DNA of 64,000 bases from Cubamyces lactineus (GCA_022376465.1 JACDTU010000007.1:1-64000); one strand, 5' to 3'. Shown: positions 21,961-33,911, counted from the stretch's first letter. Numbers and translations: made by a program. Notes: a model not told the origin generated them from the sequence alone.

Positions 21961-23017
21961 ACCCGGCCTTCGTCGTTCACGGGGCTCCGCGGGGCGCCAT
22001 ATCGGCGACCAGCCTCCCGCGGCAGGGAATGCGCACCGCCCGCCGACCGACGAGCAACCCTACCACTACACGGGCGGCTGCGCGCTGTCTGAGGCGCCCT
22101 TGTATGGACGTGAGACGCGGATGGACACAACAGACACGGATGGACGCAACAGACAACCGTGGTCGAAACGGCTCAGTAACAAGCCGGTGCGTGGTCCATT
22201 CTCAACCTCGGTAGCGAGCCGCGCACTAATACGAGTTACGCCACCGCGTCGCAGAGTGCAGGGTTGGCATGCCTTGAGAGTGGCAAGCCATGCCTTGAGA
22301 GTGGCAGGCCATGCCTAGAGAGTGGCAGGCCATGCAACACCGATGTCCACCGGCGATCCGGTGAATAATGCACGCGGGTTCACGAAGGCCCATCATTCGA
22401 TCGAACTGCGTTCATCCCGTGCAGCATCCCCCGGCGCGGCTCGTCTTGTACAGTGAGTAAGACCCCCTTGGAGCTGGAGTCGACGTTGGTACTGATGTTC
22501 GTTGCGCCCGGCAGGACGACTTGAGCACGTACACCCAACAATGTGATACGATGCTTGAATATACAAAATTTTAAATGTATTTAAAACAGTACGGCTGTAA
22601 AGATATAGACATCCTTGTCAAGTCACCGGTTTTTTGAGTGAAGTGATGGCGCTGTGAAAGAACAGGATCCACCCCGCAGGCGAGTGGCTCTCGTGCGTCA
22701 GCCCCACCGCGGTCGTCAAGACGCCGTTGTAGCGAGTCTGAGCGAGAAGGTGGAGAGAACGACGGACAACGGCGTTCAGTATCCACTTCATGGCGCGTTA
22801 TGTACACACTCGAGCTGAGGAGGAGTGAGGAGCCTGGGGCCGCCCTCGTCCAGTCGCGTCCTCTTTTGACGTCACCCGTGCCCCTCTGCGTATATATACA
22901 ACCCCTGTTCGCGCTTCGACCCCTCACTCAACTACTTCAGCGACTACCACCGTCTTCTCTTCACACTCTACTCTTCATCACCAACTAACCACCCTCAACG
23001 CAAGGCCATCAACGAAC
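21961..23017. other. intergenic; promoter side of con-6 copy 2
   Basis: Contains the tandem repeats noted separately, an AT-rich patch at 22555-22600, and a TATA-like TATATATA at about 22891-22898 located about 120 bp before the con-6 start. No other coding sequence is supported. Confidence 0.5.
22268..22330. repeat. 21-bp tandem repeat, three units
   Basis: Three consecutive 21-bp units starting CATGCC and ending GTGGCARGC, differing at two to three positions, followed by a partial fourth. A separate 18-bp doublet (GGATGGACRCAACAGACA) sits at about 22119-22154. Confidence 0.8.
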
Positions 23018-23651
23018 ATGTCCGGACACGACGGTAAGCACCTCACCCCACACACCCCACAAACGCGCCCACGTGACCTCGCCTCCGCGACTCACGCGTA
23101 TCCCCCTATCTCCAGAGAAGCGCGTCGCCGCAGGCCTGAAGGCTGCCGTGCACAACCCTCACGTCTCAGAGGAGGCGAAAGAGCGTGCGCAGGAGCGCCT
23201 CGCGCAGATGGGCGCGTCCGCGCACGAGACGTCGACCACTCGCGGACATGCCGTCGGGAGCACGGACGGTACGGGGCACGAGACGAACCGCGTCTTGGGC
23301 GGGTACAAGGCGACCTTGCACAGTAAGTTCCTCCGACATCCTCCCCAACCTCGAATGAGATGTTAACGAGGGGTGCGCGACGTAGACCCGAGGACGAGCG
23401 AGGAGGCGAAGCGCCACGCGCGCGAGATCCTCGAGGCGGACGGGTACCAGTTTGAGCGGCCGGAGGGCGTGACGGAGGACGAGCACCAGAAGCGTGTCAA
23501 CGCTGGGTACAAGGCCGCGCTCAACAGTACGTGCATTTCAGACTGGATGGGGCGAGAGAAGACGCTAACAGCGTCGTCCGTAGACCCGCGCGTGTCTGAG
23601 GAGGCGAAGCAGCACGCGAGGGAGTACTTGCAAGAGCACGGCGGCTTGTAA
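23018..23651 (+). CDS. con-6: conidiation-specific Con-6 family protein, copy 2
   Basis: Four exons in phase: 23018-23033, 23116-23322, 23386-23526, 23584-23651 (143 aa). The first exon encodes only five residues plus one base (MSGHD). Repeats: EKRVAAGLKAAVHNPHVSEEAK, then NRVLGGYKATLHN with PRTSEEAKRHA, then KRVNAGYKAALNN with PRVSEEAKQHA. Introns 2 and 3 interrupt the same Asn codon at the same phase as in copy 1, so the two genes share ancestry at exon level. Unlike copy 1 there is no targeting-type N terminus, suggesting a cytosolic form. A 40-residue Thr/His/Gly-rich spacer separates repeat 1 from repeat 2. Confidence 0.9.
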
Positions 23652-24910
23652 TCGAACCCAACACTCTTCTTGCACGGTGATCACCCGGGGACGTCGCGTA
23701 TGAGCAGCAGCTTTGTGCGAATGTATGATTAGTGTACACAAATCCAAGGCGACGCGTTTGAAAGCCGCGAGCCGTCCGAAGAACAGGAAGGTCAAGGAAC
23801 ATGACCGGCGTCGGCGCGAGCGTCAATCGCGCGTATGTAAGTAAGCACAAGGTTGAAGGTTAGCCGTTTTGGCTGCAGAGGCTAGGCGGATCGCGATACG
23901 TTTCTGCGCAACCATCGCCTACGCACGGCCGCCTGGTCTTGTCCTCCCTCTCTTGTATGCGTATTGACATGTTCTCTCGGCCTCTCAGAACACAAGTCGA
24001 CGACTTCTGAGACTTTCTAGAGTGCGACATCACCGCAGAGCGGGGTCCGAGAGGGACGCCTAGACTCTCTCAAGGGGCTGCAGCCGCCGCCGCACGCCTC
24101 GTGTATGCGTCACGATCCAGGACGACGACGACGAGAGGGAGTTCTGATGGTGGCGGTAGCGCAAGGGGCGGCCTCATGCAGGGAGGGCGGCGGGAGAGGG
24201 ACGCGTCGTGGGGAGGCGATGGGCCGGGAAGAAAGGTCCGTTCGAATCCGACGAGAGCCCCCGTTTCCTCCCATTGGTCCACCTCCTCGCATGGCCAATG
24301 GGAGGGCGGGGGGCGGGAACGTCCTGATCTGGCACTGGGAGAGGATGGCGAACGGTCATCGCTGATTGCGAGCAGCAATTACTGAGATCGCGGGAGGAAG
24401 GGAAGATCAGTGAGTACGCCTGGCGTACATTTATCACGGCGGAGAGAGGCTCATTCCGCGGAGGAGGAAGAGCGTGCTGAAGGGAGGACCTGGCTAAATT
24501 CAATTCGCCCGAGCGCTGTTTTCGCCCGCTGAGCAAGAAAACGCTGTTGTCCCTCCTCCTCCTCTCGAGATGGTTATTGAGAATATCTAGGTGAGTATTC
24601 TTGATTTTGACGAGGGTGTGGGAAGAAGAGACGTCGCCTGTCGCAGCTGCGATCGATCTGATCTGGACGAGTGAGGGCACAGATCGGGGCGTTGGGATCT
24701 GAGCCCAGATTGGGAAAGGTTGTGGTGGATAGATATCTCGTCCACCCAACCCTCCTCCTCCTCCTTCCCTTTCCTCCCTTCCCTCTCTTTCTCTGCCATC
24801 TCTCCTCGTCCCTCCTCCCCTCCCGCCCGCCAGCCGATACCCTCCAAACACGGATTCCCCTTACGACCTCACGCTCTCCTAACGACTTCCGACAAAAATG
24901 GTACTTCCTC
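23652..24910. other. intergenic, upstream of FAD monooxygenase
   Basis: Contains pyrimidine-rich stretches (24750-24830) typical of strong fungal promoters ahead of a start codon, and purine-rich sequence at 24100-24360. Frames on both strands in this low-complexity region are not supported as genes. Confidence 0.5.
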
Positions 24911-26919
24911 ATGCTCTCCCAACGCGACATACGCCTCACTTTTCCCCTCCAGCGCACTCCAGACTTTCTCCCCATCGAGTTCGTCATCGTCGGCGGCGCC
25001 ATCTCAGGCCTCACCGCCGCCATCGCCCTCAGTAGGGTCGGCCACAAGGTCACCGTCCTCGAGTTGATGGACTCCTTTGACGAGGCACGTCTTCTGCCCA
25101 ACGGCCGCCTCTTCCATCCACCGTCGCTCACTATGGCATCCTTTCCTCTGTTCTCCTACAGACTCCCATGGGTGCAGGGTGCCGCATTCCTCCAAATGCT
25201 ACAAAGCTCTTCTACCGCTGGGGCATGGAGGAACGTCTCCGCAAGTGCTCCGTAAAGTCTCGCGGCGTGCTCTTTGCCCAATGTACTACACCGATTCCTT
25301 TCCCCCGGCGATCAGTCACTGAATTATGAACCGTTAGACAGCTCCGGTTCAGTAGTTGGCTCGCACGAGTGGGAAGAAGACGTCCTCGAGGAAACAGGCG
25401 GCGACTTCCTCCTCATGCATGTACGTAACCCGCACCATCTCTTCCAAGTCTTCTCTTGCTCACTGCTATCACGGCCGCCGTCATTCCTTACCTTCCCCCC
25501 ATCAATTTCCCACACCCTTACTTTGTCCCGACCATCATCACCCGCAGTACTCGGACCTCCGCAGGATTCTTGCCGAGTCGGCCGCAGAACACGGCGCCGT
25601 CCTCCGTGGCGGCTGCCAGGTCGTTAGCATCGAGCCCGACACTCAACGTCCGTATGTCACCCTTGCCTCGGGTGAAGTCGTCACCGGGGATGTCATCGTC
25701 GGCGCGGACGGGTGCCATGTCCCACCGTACCACTGTCGGAGGATCATCCTCGAGGCTCTTGGCCAAGAAGACAAGGAGACGCCTACAGGAATGCAGCTCT
25801 TCAAGTCCGTCTCTCATCTGAAACCCACGCCTCACTTTACTGAATTCGATGGTTAGTGTGATCGTGCCTGACTCGGCACTGAAGGAGTTCGAAGACAAGG
25901 ATCTCGTCGACCGATTGCGTCAGACGGTAGGAACGAAACTGTTTCCTGCCCCCACATTGAAACTCAATCAATACGCAGGGCAATGTCTTTACATGGTTTG
26001 GCCCGGGCTACGGCGCCCTCGGCTTCCCTGTAGTACGTCCCCCGCTCTATCCGTTATACGAGTCATAGAACTAGACCCCCAGAAGGAGCCGACGACGGGC
26101 GACCCGCTATTTACGCTCTTTGTCTACTCTGCATACCAAGAAAAGGATCTTTTCATAGCCCCTGCCGGTCGGGAACAGCTCCTGCGTTCGCTCGAAGGCC
26201 GCGATCCTCGGTATGTATTGCATGGAAATGATATCAGCGGCAATGCTCAAGGAGCGTATGCACAGGTTAATACAACTGGCAAGCCATGCGCGGGATATTG
26301 TGTGCATTCCCATGATCGAACGGCCATACCTTGAAGACTGGGTACATCCCCGGGGCAGAGTTCTCGCCATCGGCGAAGCAGCACATCCCATTCCCGTAAG
26401 CACTGCTTGCTCCCCTTTTGCATTTACACGCCACGCTCACCTTCCTGTGCTCAGGCCGGGTCCATATACGCCCTCGGCATGGCCGCCGGCGACGCAGCAG
26501 TGCTCGGCCGGTTATTCTCGCATCTGCACCGCAAGGATCAGATCGACTCCTTCCTGAACGCGATCCCTGAGATCCGCGCGGACCGGGTCGAGCGCGTCCT
26601 GCGCGCCGCGGCGGGGAATATCTTTGCGGTCTCACTGCCGCCCGGCGTGGCGGAGGCGCGGGATCGCGCGCTGCGCGAGCGGGCTGAGCGTGGGATCCAG
26701 GAGCTCGCGGCGCGCAAGGGGAGCCTGGGCGGCGTCGGGGCGGAGACGAGCGAGGAGATGATGCAGGCGATCGAGAAGATCTTTGCGTACGACCCGGAGG
26801 ATGAGGCGGACAACTGGTGGGTGCAGTGGGGCCTGATGCAGGAGCGTGCGGCGAGGATGGTCGTGTCGGACGCGGTGACGGTGCACGTCAACGAGGACTT
26901 GCAGGAGGAGTCGGACTGA
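24911..26919 (+). CDS. FAD-dependent aromatic-type monooxygenase (salicylate hydroxylase-like)
   Basis: Group A flavoprotein hydroxylase, probably acting on an aromatic compound with NAD(P)H and O2. Nine exons fit in phase: 24911-25084, 25162-25282, 25338-25420, 25548-25804, 25857-25926, 25979-26032, 26083-26210, 26266-26395, 26455-26919 (493 aa). Motifs: Rossmann FAD loop VIVGGAISGLTAAIALSRVG ending in an acidic VLE, GAGCRIPPNATK, the DG motif VIVGADG, WFGPGYGALGFPV, and GEAAHPIP followed by AGSIYALGMAAGDAAVLG (ribose-phosphate binding). The first intron seems to use a GC donor (GCACGT). An alternative start is ATG at 24898, spliced to the exon beginning RTPDFLP. The C-terminal 100 residues are Ala/Arg/Glu-rich and helical. 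No clustered pathway partner is visible. Confidence 0.86.
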
Positions 26920-27837
26920 GGCGCTGTTGCGCGGCATGTTCACCCTCTTTGGCTTGTCTTCGTGTCGTACGGTCGTCGGCGGATGCGAGGCTATCGACGG
27001 ACAGTCTGGTCTGTCCGTTACTTTGCGTCTCTTCCTTCATCTCCAGGACCCTATCTATTGCACATATGCATCCCCACACACCACCATATTCCCTCATCAG
27101 CACCGTTATTTACCCCCGGCATCTCACTGCGTCCTTGCATATCCCTCCTCATCCCCGGTCCTTTTCCCCTCCGTCGTCGTTGGTCGTTGGTCATTGGTCT
27201 ACAGTCGTCGTCGTCGCATGTATGTTACACTATGCTGCTCTTCGTTGTTGTGCTCGTCACGTCGCCGTCCTCTTGTTCTGCCCGTTCGCCAGTCGGATGT
27301 GGTTCGCTGTTGCGGATGCGGAGATGAGCTCGGTTCATCGTTGCACTTTATTCATCGTCAACGACGTCCTGGCGGACCAAGGCGTCCTGGCTGACGACTC
27401 CCGGTGTGCCACTGGTATAGCTGTGTATGACTGTTGTACATCCTGGAAAGCGTAAACGACGACAATCTAGGATCCACGTAGTGGCACCCTCATAAACAGT
27501 CGAATTCATGAGGTCCATAGCGGGTCGATATTGCGCGCGGACAGAGCGTACGTTCTGTCCATACGGGTCCGAGTATTGTAAAGCGATCCGAGTCCTGAAC
27601 TATTGTCGCTCCATTGTAATGATCCTCGCGCACAAATATATATCGAGTCGGCTTGTGGTCCTTCCTCTACATTTGCTCATCAAGTACCTCGTTCAGCGTG
27701 AACGATCAAATCGCCTTGCTTGCGCGATCACGCCAACTGTTATAACGCACACGCCCGAGTCCAGAGGGTAGTACATAACCCAAGTTGGTGCAACGTATGA
27801 ATCTACATACATACAAACATCACACCATTACATTTAG
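26920..27837. other. intergenic
   Basis: 3' flank of the monooxygenase followed by sequence without domain-bearing frames. The frame at 26817-27455 overlaps the monooxygenase in another frame and is not supported. Confidence 0.5.
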
Positions 27838-29720
27838 TTAGAGCATCACATTGTTAAGTGACAGTCTTTGAAATCCAAACAGTGGCCAGGAGCATCCGTA
27901 ACGGGAAGAACCACGTCGGCGTGGTCCCCGCCATCGCACTCGTCCCTAAATTGATATCGAGATTGCTAGCGCGTTATCTTAGTGCCTTTTCAATGGCTCA
28001 GCCGCCGCCCCAAGAGGGAGAGAGGGAGAAATGCCCCATCCAATCGCCTGACGGGTCCGCCGTCTTGGATGACGTCGCGGGACCGCAAGGAGTGCCACTT
28101 GGGGGCGCCCGAGTAGTGCGCCTTTCGTCCCCGCCGAGTATTCGCTGAAACAGCTTCGGTCTGTGGGCCGACGGGCACAGGCACGCCTTCAGACCGACGG
28201 TACGTCGTGCGTTTTCGCGGCATCTTTCGAGTCTTTTGCTCTTCGGTATCCGCTGGCTCGCTGTGTCCCGACGCCGAGTCGGTCCGCGTCCGAGTTTGGG
28301 GGTCCCGGGCGGATCGCTCAACTCGTCGACTGGTGGGATTTACGAGCTCCCTATGTGTCCACAGAGACGAGCAACAGATCTAGTCGGCGAAGCGGTGAGA
28401 GAGGGAGAGAGTACGCACAACAGCATCGGCTGACCCGCCACCACGGCGTGCAGCAGCGTCCCAATGAAGGCCCGGTTCAGCCCTCGCCCTCTGAGACGTA
28501 CAGCACCCGCTAAGGATCTGTCACAGACCGCGTGCGTCAGTACCTGTCGGGGCTCTCGAGATGGTAGTACTAGCTTTACTCACAGGCATGCGCACGGCGC
28601 CGCTGGAATACTCGTCCCGGCGAGAGCTGCTGAGCCGCTTCATCTCAGCGCGGGACAAACCGAACGCGCCCGGGTCCTTTAGGACGCTCTCGAATCCTTC
28701 GCTGGACAGAAGCTCGTAGTGTATCACTTTGAGGGCAGCGCGCCACCCTAAGCTGCGTCCGACACGGATCATCGCCAGGGCCGGTTGGCGTTACGACGGG
28801 GAGTCGGTACCGCGCCCGACCGTATGCGAATGCGGGGGGGACGCTCTCTTCCCCTGGTACTCCATTCTCTGCGCAAGGAGGAGACGACCGGGCGTCAGCA
28901 TCCACCGCGAACGAAGGTGACGGGACACCCCAGGACCATCATGGAAGCGCGGCTCACCTGGGAGGGAGGAAACGCGCTAGATGCGCGGAGGTGGGTGTGT
29001 TGATAGCATACGCGGAGGTGCTAGAAACGTCGAACGGTCAGAATGCGACGTCGGGGCGGACGGGAGCGTGCGGATGCGCTACGGGCTACGGGCTGGCGAC
29101 GTACCCCGAGGAACTTGAGGGTCGATATCGGATTTGAGGAGTTTATCTGATGCTTGAGAGGGTCTCTGAAGTCGTCGAGGCCCAGCGCCGTCTGGGCCAG
29201 GTGGTGTGGGATGCATGGGTCCCGGATGCGAGTAGCGGTGAGATGGGTTGCTGAACTCTTGGGGTGGGGTGTAGAGAGGAGGGGGGAGCTGATGTTCTTC
29301 TGTCCTGCAGTATCGAGGCCTTATATACCTCTCGAGGGAGGGGCCGCGCTTTGAGCTGGATGGCTGACGCGTCGCCGAAGGTCCGAGCTATGGCCCGTGA
29401 CTGGCGTGTTGGTATCCAAGACGGGACAAACACTGTATTGCATGGTCAATACTGACCCACGTCGCTTTGTCCTAGACCCTGCAATCGGCAGCTCGAGCGG
29501 GTCCAAGCTATTGGAAGAGCATGGGTATTACGCTAGGCCCCGGCCGAGAGAGGTGGACGAGGCCCAGGAGGCCAGGTCATTGCACCGCCATCGCGAAAAT
29601 AGCGAGCTCATCCGGGCCAATGCACGGCTGCGCAAGCGGGGCTTTGTGCATTCTATTTGCGTTCCAACACGGCCCAAGTGTTCTCGGCATGGGATGCTAG
29701 AGGTACGTTTGGTTCGGCAC
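27838..29720 (-). repeat. tandem segmental duplication, unit 1 (with family copy B)
   Basis: This unit and unit 2 (30428-32050) share a 3' block containing CATCACATTGTTA and GTGACA (27844-27864 against 30431-30451). They share the DKLLKSD first-exon block (29121-29147 against 31499-31526) with the same CTCGAG-TATATAAG promoter. They also share an upstream block containing GCGAAAATAGCG and GGGCCAATG (about 29592-29625 against 31939-31973). The order is the same, so the two arose by duplication and then diverged between the shared blocks. Confidence 0.6.
28521..29329 (-). pseudogene. family copy B: promoter, first exon and probable decayed downstream exons
   Basis: TATATAAGG (29329-29319, minus), ATG at 29216, first exon of Pro/Gly-rich residues then RPSQASDKLLKSDIDPQ and a GTACGT donor-like site. 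Downstream on the same strand two open stretches may be later exons: one containing AFAYGRARYRLPVVTPTG (28905-28645) and one with ALKVIHYELLSSEGFESVL (28772-28521), the latter ending at a GTGAGT site. I could not connect them in one phase, so the copy is either decayed or has a different exon structure. No domain recognised. Confidence 0.4.
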
Positions 29721-29759
29721 AATGCCAGTGCTATTAGCGGCCCCTCTGCTCAACGATAG

Positions 29760-30427
29760 TAGTAAGTGTCGGTACGGATGAAATTATAGAAACAATAGCT
29801 GATTGACACCAAACGCAAGAATATACCCCAGGCTCGTAGTTAATCAAGATACTCTCCGTTGGTTGGGACGACAGAGAATAAACAGAGGTGATGGGAGGTA
29901 ACCACTGAACAGAGCGCTAACGGCGACTTGGCCCAGTCCCCGGCGTCTCGCTGAATTTCACTGGCCCGAGCGCCGGTCAACAACTTGTTATTCCGCGCAG
30001 TGACCAACTCGTCAGTCTAGACAGAGACGGTTGATATGCTCCCAACAATAGCCCGAAAACAAAATGCGGACAAGAATCTGCCAGATGTTCTCAGGGCGAG
30101 ATGACTAGCTGCAGGAGGACACCCTGCGGCACACGTCGCCGCGGCGCTGGTACACTACGAATAAATATTGTCTTCGGTAGATCCCCTTACCGCATTCAAG
30201 TTCAGATCGCGCAAAACGCGGTCGAGACGGCCAGTAGCGACCGCAGATCAGCTATGCTTCAATGTGCGGTTGATTGTAAGGATATCGGCCTTCGACATAT
30301 CGTTCAAAGTCAATGGTCAATCAATCGAAGCTCCCAATTGAAGTATTCAGCCAACTCAGCAGACGTAATGTCAAGATTCGAAGATCCATTGCCTCGGAAC
30401 CACATATATACATAAACAACAAAAGTA
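29760..30427. other. intergenic between the duplicated units
   Basis: No supported gene. The frame at 30101-30415 has no domain features and lies in AT-richer sequence at the boundary of the duplication. Confidence 0.45.
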
Positions 30428-32050
30428 GAACATCACATTGTTAGGTGACATCCATTCAACTTCGGAAAGAGGGGACTGCTGAGGAGCTGTCCCAAGTACC
30501 CAGCAGCCTGCCTTGAGGGGCATCAGGCTATTACACGCCCTCCGCCATACCTACATCGACACGGGCACTCATCCGTGATCTGTCTACCCTCGTCCCCTAA
30601 CAATGAGTCTCCCGGGCAGAATGAAACACCGCGCCGGCCCACGATGGCGGATGAAAAGCGGTTGGCTGCTCCTCCGAAAGCTCTAGACGAGCGGGCGTGC
30701 GTCCGGTGCACCAGACGGGCGTTTGTGTGGTGCGTATTGGGGGCCACCGAGAGTAAGGGGAAGAGCCGAGGCGGTGCGGCTGGAGCACATGTCCCTTGGT
30801 CCGTCAGCTCGTCGATAGCATCGTCACGCACGCCATGGACCTCGCGCAGTACATCGACCCGCGGCCGAGGGTATATCGTACAGCAGTAACGCCGCCCGAG
30901 ACAGCCGCACCGAGGGTTGATCCACCCATCATACTGCGTCTGAGGGGGCGCGCCGCGGGTCCGTAGTCGCCCCTGCCGTCTTCATCGTCCAACGTCGCAG
31001 TTCAACAGGTCGTTCACGCGCGGATGTCGATATCCCAAGCGGCAGCGTGGGAGCGTGGGAGCGTAGGAGCTCCACGTACACCTCTCGCGGATGGGGGGCA
31101 TCCCGTGTCAGTGCATGCGGCACTGTACGGGAGCCGGACTGGTACCGGTACTCGCGGAGACTCAGGGCGGGGCTGACGAGCCAGTTCGAATCTGTCATGC
31201 CCAAAGGCAGGACGGCTGACGCTGCTGGTCCTGCGGTGAACACGAGGACCACACTGTGCCGGTGTGCTCATCACTGCGCAAGAGGAGACGATGGCGTGTC
31301 AGCAAGGAGCGGCGACGACAAGGAGAGGGCGAGATGGTACTCACGGGCGACGAGACGCACGCTCGATGCGTGGAGGCCTGTGATCCCGCCGCGGAGTAAG
31401 GGATCCTGGGAAGATAGCGTGGCGTATAAGAACGCGATACCGGAACGAGGAGGCGGGGAAGGTGAAGAAATGCCGCACGTACCTGACGTGCGTTGTGGGT
31501 CGATATCGGATTTGAGGAGTTTATCTTGGACTTGGGAAGGTCGCTGGAAGCGCAGAGGGCCGTCGAGCCCTGGTAGGGCGAGAGACATCGTCTCTGGAGC
31601 GGGTAGCGGTGGGAGGGATTGCTGGGCTGCTGGTATGAGACGAGTGGGGGAGGGGAGGCTGCTGATGACTTCTCGCCCTCGACTTGAGGGTCTTATATAC
31701 CACTCGAGGTAGGGGATGCGCTTTGAGCGGTACGGATGGCGCGTCAGAGAAAGCCCAACTATCACCTGCAATCTGGCTTGTTTAGGCCCCAGATGGGACG
31801 CAGATCTTGGACCATGCCGGCTTGTTGTCAATCGCTCAGCTCGCCGCACGGCCGATGTTCCGTCAAAAGGTACGCTTTGCGCTTGAATTTCCTTCGAGAG
31901 AAGGCCAAGTGTTTTGCCGCCGCCTCGTCATCGTCCATGCGAAAATAGCGGACCTACTCGGGCCAATGTACGACCGCGCACTAGCCAGCTCCGCCGCATG
32001 CTTTTGTGACGACGCAATTACCTCTCCAGCACAGCTAAAGTGTCTTCTAT
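30428..32050 (-). repeat. tandem segmental duplication, unit 2 (with family copy C)
   Basis: Second unit of the duplication described at 27838-29720. The shared blocks occur in the same order and orientation. The coding region between them is less similar to unit 1 than the flanking promoter/exon 1 block, suggesting divergence or rearrangement of the body. Confidence 0.6.
30890..31700 (-). pseudogene. family copy C: promoter, first exon and possible downstream exon
   Basis: TATATAAG on the minus strand (31699-31692), ATG at 31588, first exon reading MSLALPGLDGPLRF and then PSQVQDKLLKSDIDPQRTS before a GTACGT donor. A later open stretch (31252-30929) containing PLGMTDSNWLV and SLREYRYQSGSRTVPHAL may be another exon, preceded by a CTCTTGCGCAG acceptor-like site. 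It is not clearly alignable by eye with the later stretches of copy B. No known domain; could be a live but unrecognised gene. Confidence 0.4.
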
Positions 32051-32905
32051 ACCGTGATTCCAAGGAGATATAGAGTTCGCTGCTACCCCTGGCCCTGGAC
32101 CGCTTTCTGCATGAGACATGCTCCGACAGATACAAGCAATGGCTACGCGTTCTGAATAAACGGTCAGAGATGAGTATACTGGCCAACCTTCGAGTTCGAG
32201 CATCGCGGAGCTGCCTGGAAACAACTGGCACTTGGTTAGAGACAGCCGGGGGTAGACAATTGAGACGAGTGGCTCACCTGGTCGAGGCGCGGCGCTACAT
32301 AGTCGCAAGCAACGCTCCCGCATGGTCCGGATGGGGGACGGTGCGTCAGTGCGCTGGGTGGGTGCTTTGAAGACGTGCTTGGGCCGACCGATGGAATGAA
32401 TCGTTGAGCCGGGATGCTTGTCAAACCTATGGCTGAAAATGTGCGATTTTTCGACAAGGCCTCTCTCCACGTCCGTCAGACCTACGGTTTGATTTCGCGT
32501 TCTTTGGTCGCTGCTCAGGCAATAGATTACAACAGCTGGCCCCTCCGCACTCGCGTGGGGAGGGGGAAGGGAGGGAACATACACACCTACTCAGGTCTGG
32601 CGCTGAGCCACCCGGAACGTACTAGGGTTAGACAGCGTCAGCCGGCTGCAGTTTGCGGAGCTCCTTCGCATAGATCACAGATGGTGTATAGCTCTCGGAT
32701 AGCAGTCGATTGGATTTCGTTTTTAAGGTGTAGGACACAATAGCGGCACCGCTTAGCGGACCATAGAGCTACACCAACGGTTGGCTGCATCGGCGTCCGG
32801 CAAGCGGTCTATTGATCAAGGGTTCAACCGTTCCGCAAAGCCATGTCATCCATGGCTCCACGCACGCAAAGCGTGTTCGCCTGTCAATGCGGGCGGCAGG
32901 GATCC
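32051..32905. other. intergenic between divergent family copies C and D
   Basis: Holds the upstream regions of copy C (-) and copy D (+). No gene supported; overlapping frames at 32018-32743 have no recognisable features. Confidence 0.45.
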
Positions 32906-32910
32906 TGGAA

Positions 32911-33268
32911 TATATAAGGGGTCGTCAGTAGGCCGTTCAACCTCACCATCATCCCACTCACCTCTCACACACACTCAGCACTCACCAGCCTCTCACGAGC
33001 ACATCCTCACCTACACCCCACAACGACCTCTCCCAGCGGCCCCAGCATGCCGCCTCCCTCGGGCGGCGACCCCATCCGCCACGGGCTCCAACACTCTCGA
33101 GTCGAAGATAAACTCCTCAAGAACACCTCATTCTCTGCTGAGAAGAATCCAACAAAGAACGTCATACCTACAGTATCCGTCGGAAGGGCTAGTGCTCGAG
33201 CTGGCGACAGGATGGCTATGGTGGGGTCCACCACCATCCGCCACACTACGCCTATCCGGGTAGATTGA
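32911..33268 (+). other. dispersed family copy D: promoter and single short open frame
   Basis: TATATAAG at 32911, ATG at 33047, then MPPPSGGDPIRHGLQHSRVE followed by DKLLKN: the same first-exon pattern as copies A-C, but read on without an obvious donor to a stop at 33266-33268 (73 aa). Its DKLLK block has diverged (NTS in place of SDI). Whether a 73-residue peptide is made or the gene continues by splicing into 33340-33590 is undecided. Confidence 0.45.
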
Positions 33269-33911
33269 GACCGGCGGGGTGAGTCGCGCCAAGTTGCTGG
33301 TGGGCGTACGTATAGATCGCTGACGGTATGCTTCTCTAGACATTGGGGTATGCCCCGAACAGCATCGGCCATGTCGCGGAGTCATCAACGAGCTCAAAGG
33401 TATGGGGCCGGGCAAGCTCAGAGTCGAGCACCCAGAGTGGTCCCGTCTGTGGGAGCGGATCGCGACATGTGTTGACGCCCCTACCCTCGTCCCTAAGGCC
33501 TCGCGTAGGACATACTCGGGATCGGAGGCCTCTCGCACCCCCGAGGCGTTCCACGATGGACGGCCAGGGGGGTGTGCACACGCCCTGTAATTCGGATGTG
33601 ATGGACGGCAGCTCAAGGGTAGCGGAGGAGCCGGGGAGTGTTCAACATGCCACATGTACACTGGGGAGCTAATCACGCCTGTATGATCTGCGTTGGCTGA
33701 GAGCGACGCACCTTGTCCGCTAGTTGTAGATATGATGTTAAGCTGCTATAACAATGCACGTCCAACTTCAGAACCGAGTAAGGTTGTGTATAAGAAGGGG
33801 GCTACGGGCGGCTGGCGGGTTAAGCCTGAACCGCGAGTGTGTGAATATTGTCGTAACTGGCGGAGGATGGCGGGTCGATCGGCGCACGTCCGCCTCGTCT
33901 CTGGCCTCCAC

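Noticed and set aside
22268..22330. Tandem 21-bp units considered as a CRISPR-like array
   Set aside because: No spacers, only three contiguous units, and a fungal genome; it is a plain minisatellite.
24170..24260. Possible tRNA gene: B-box-like GTTCGAATCC at 24239-24248
   Set aside because: No matching A box at the right distance and no acceptor-stem pairing could be found; the sequence is part of a purine-rich repeat-like stretch.
26210..26265. Apparent frameshift in the FAD monooxygenase between the PR and HARD segments
   Set aside because: An intron from GTATGT at 26211 to CACAG at 26265 closes the frame; the first choice of acceptor was wrong.
30575..30889. Plus-strand frame with a Cys-x2-Cys pair (ACVRCTRR) resembling part of the Gypsy-2 Zn2Cys6 protein
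   Set aside because: Only one Cys pair plus a single Cys is present, no second half of the cluster follows, and it is antisense to the duplicated family unit. Too weak to call a related gene.
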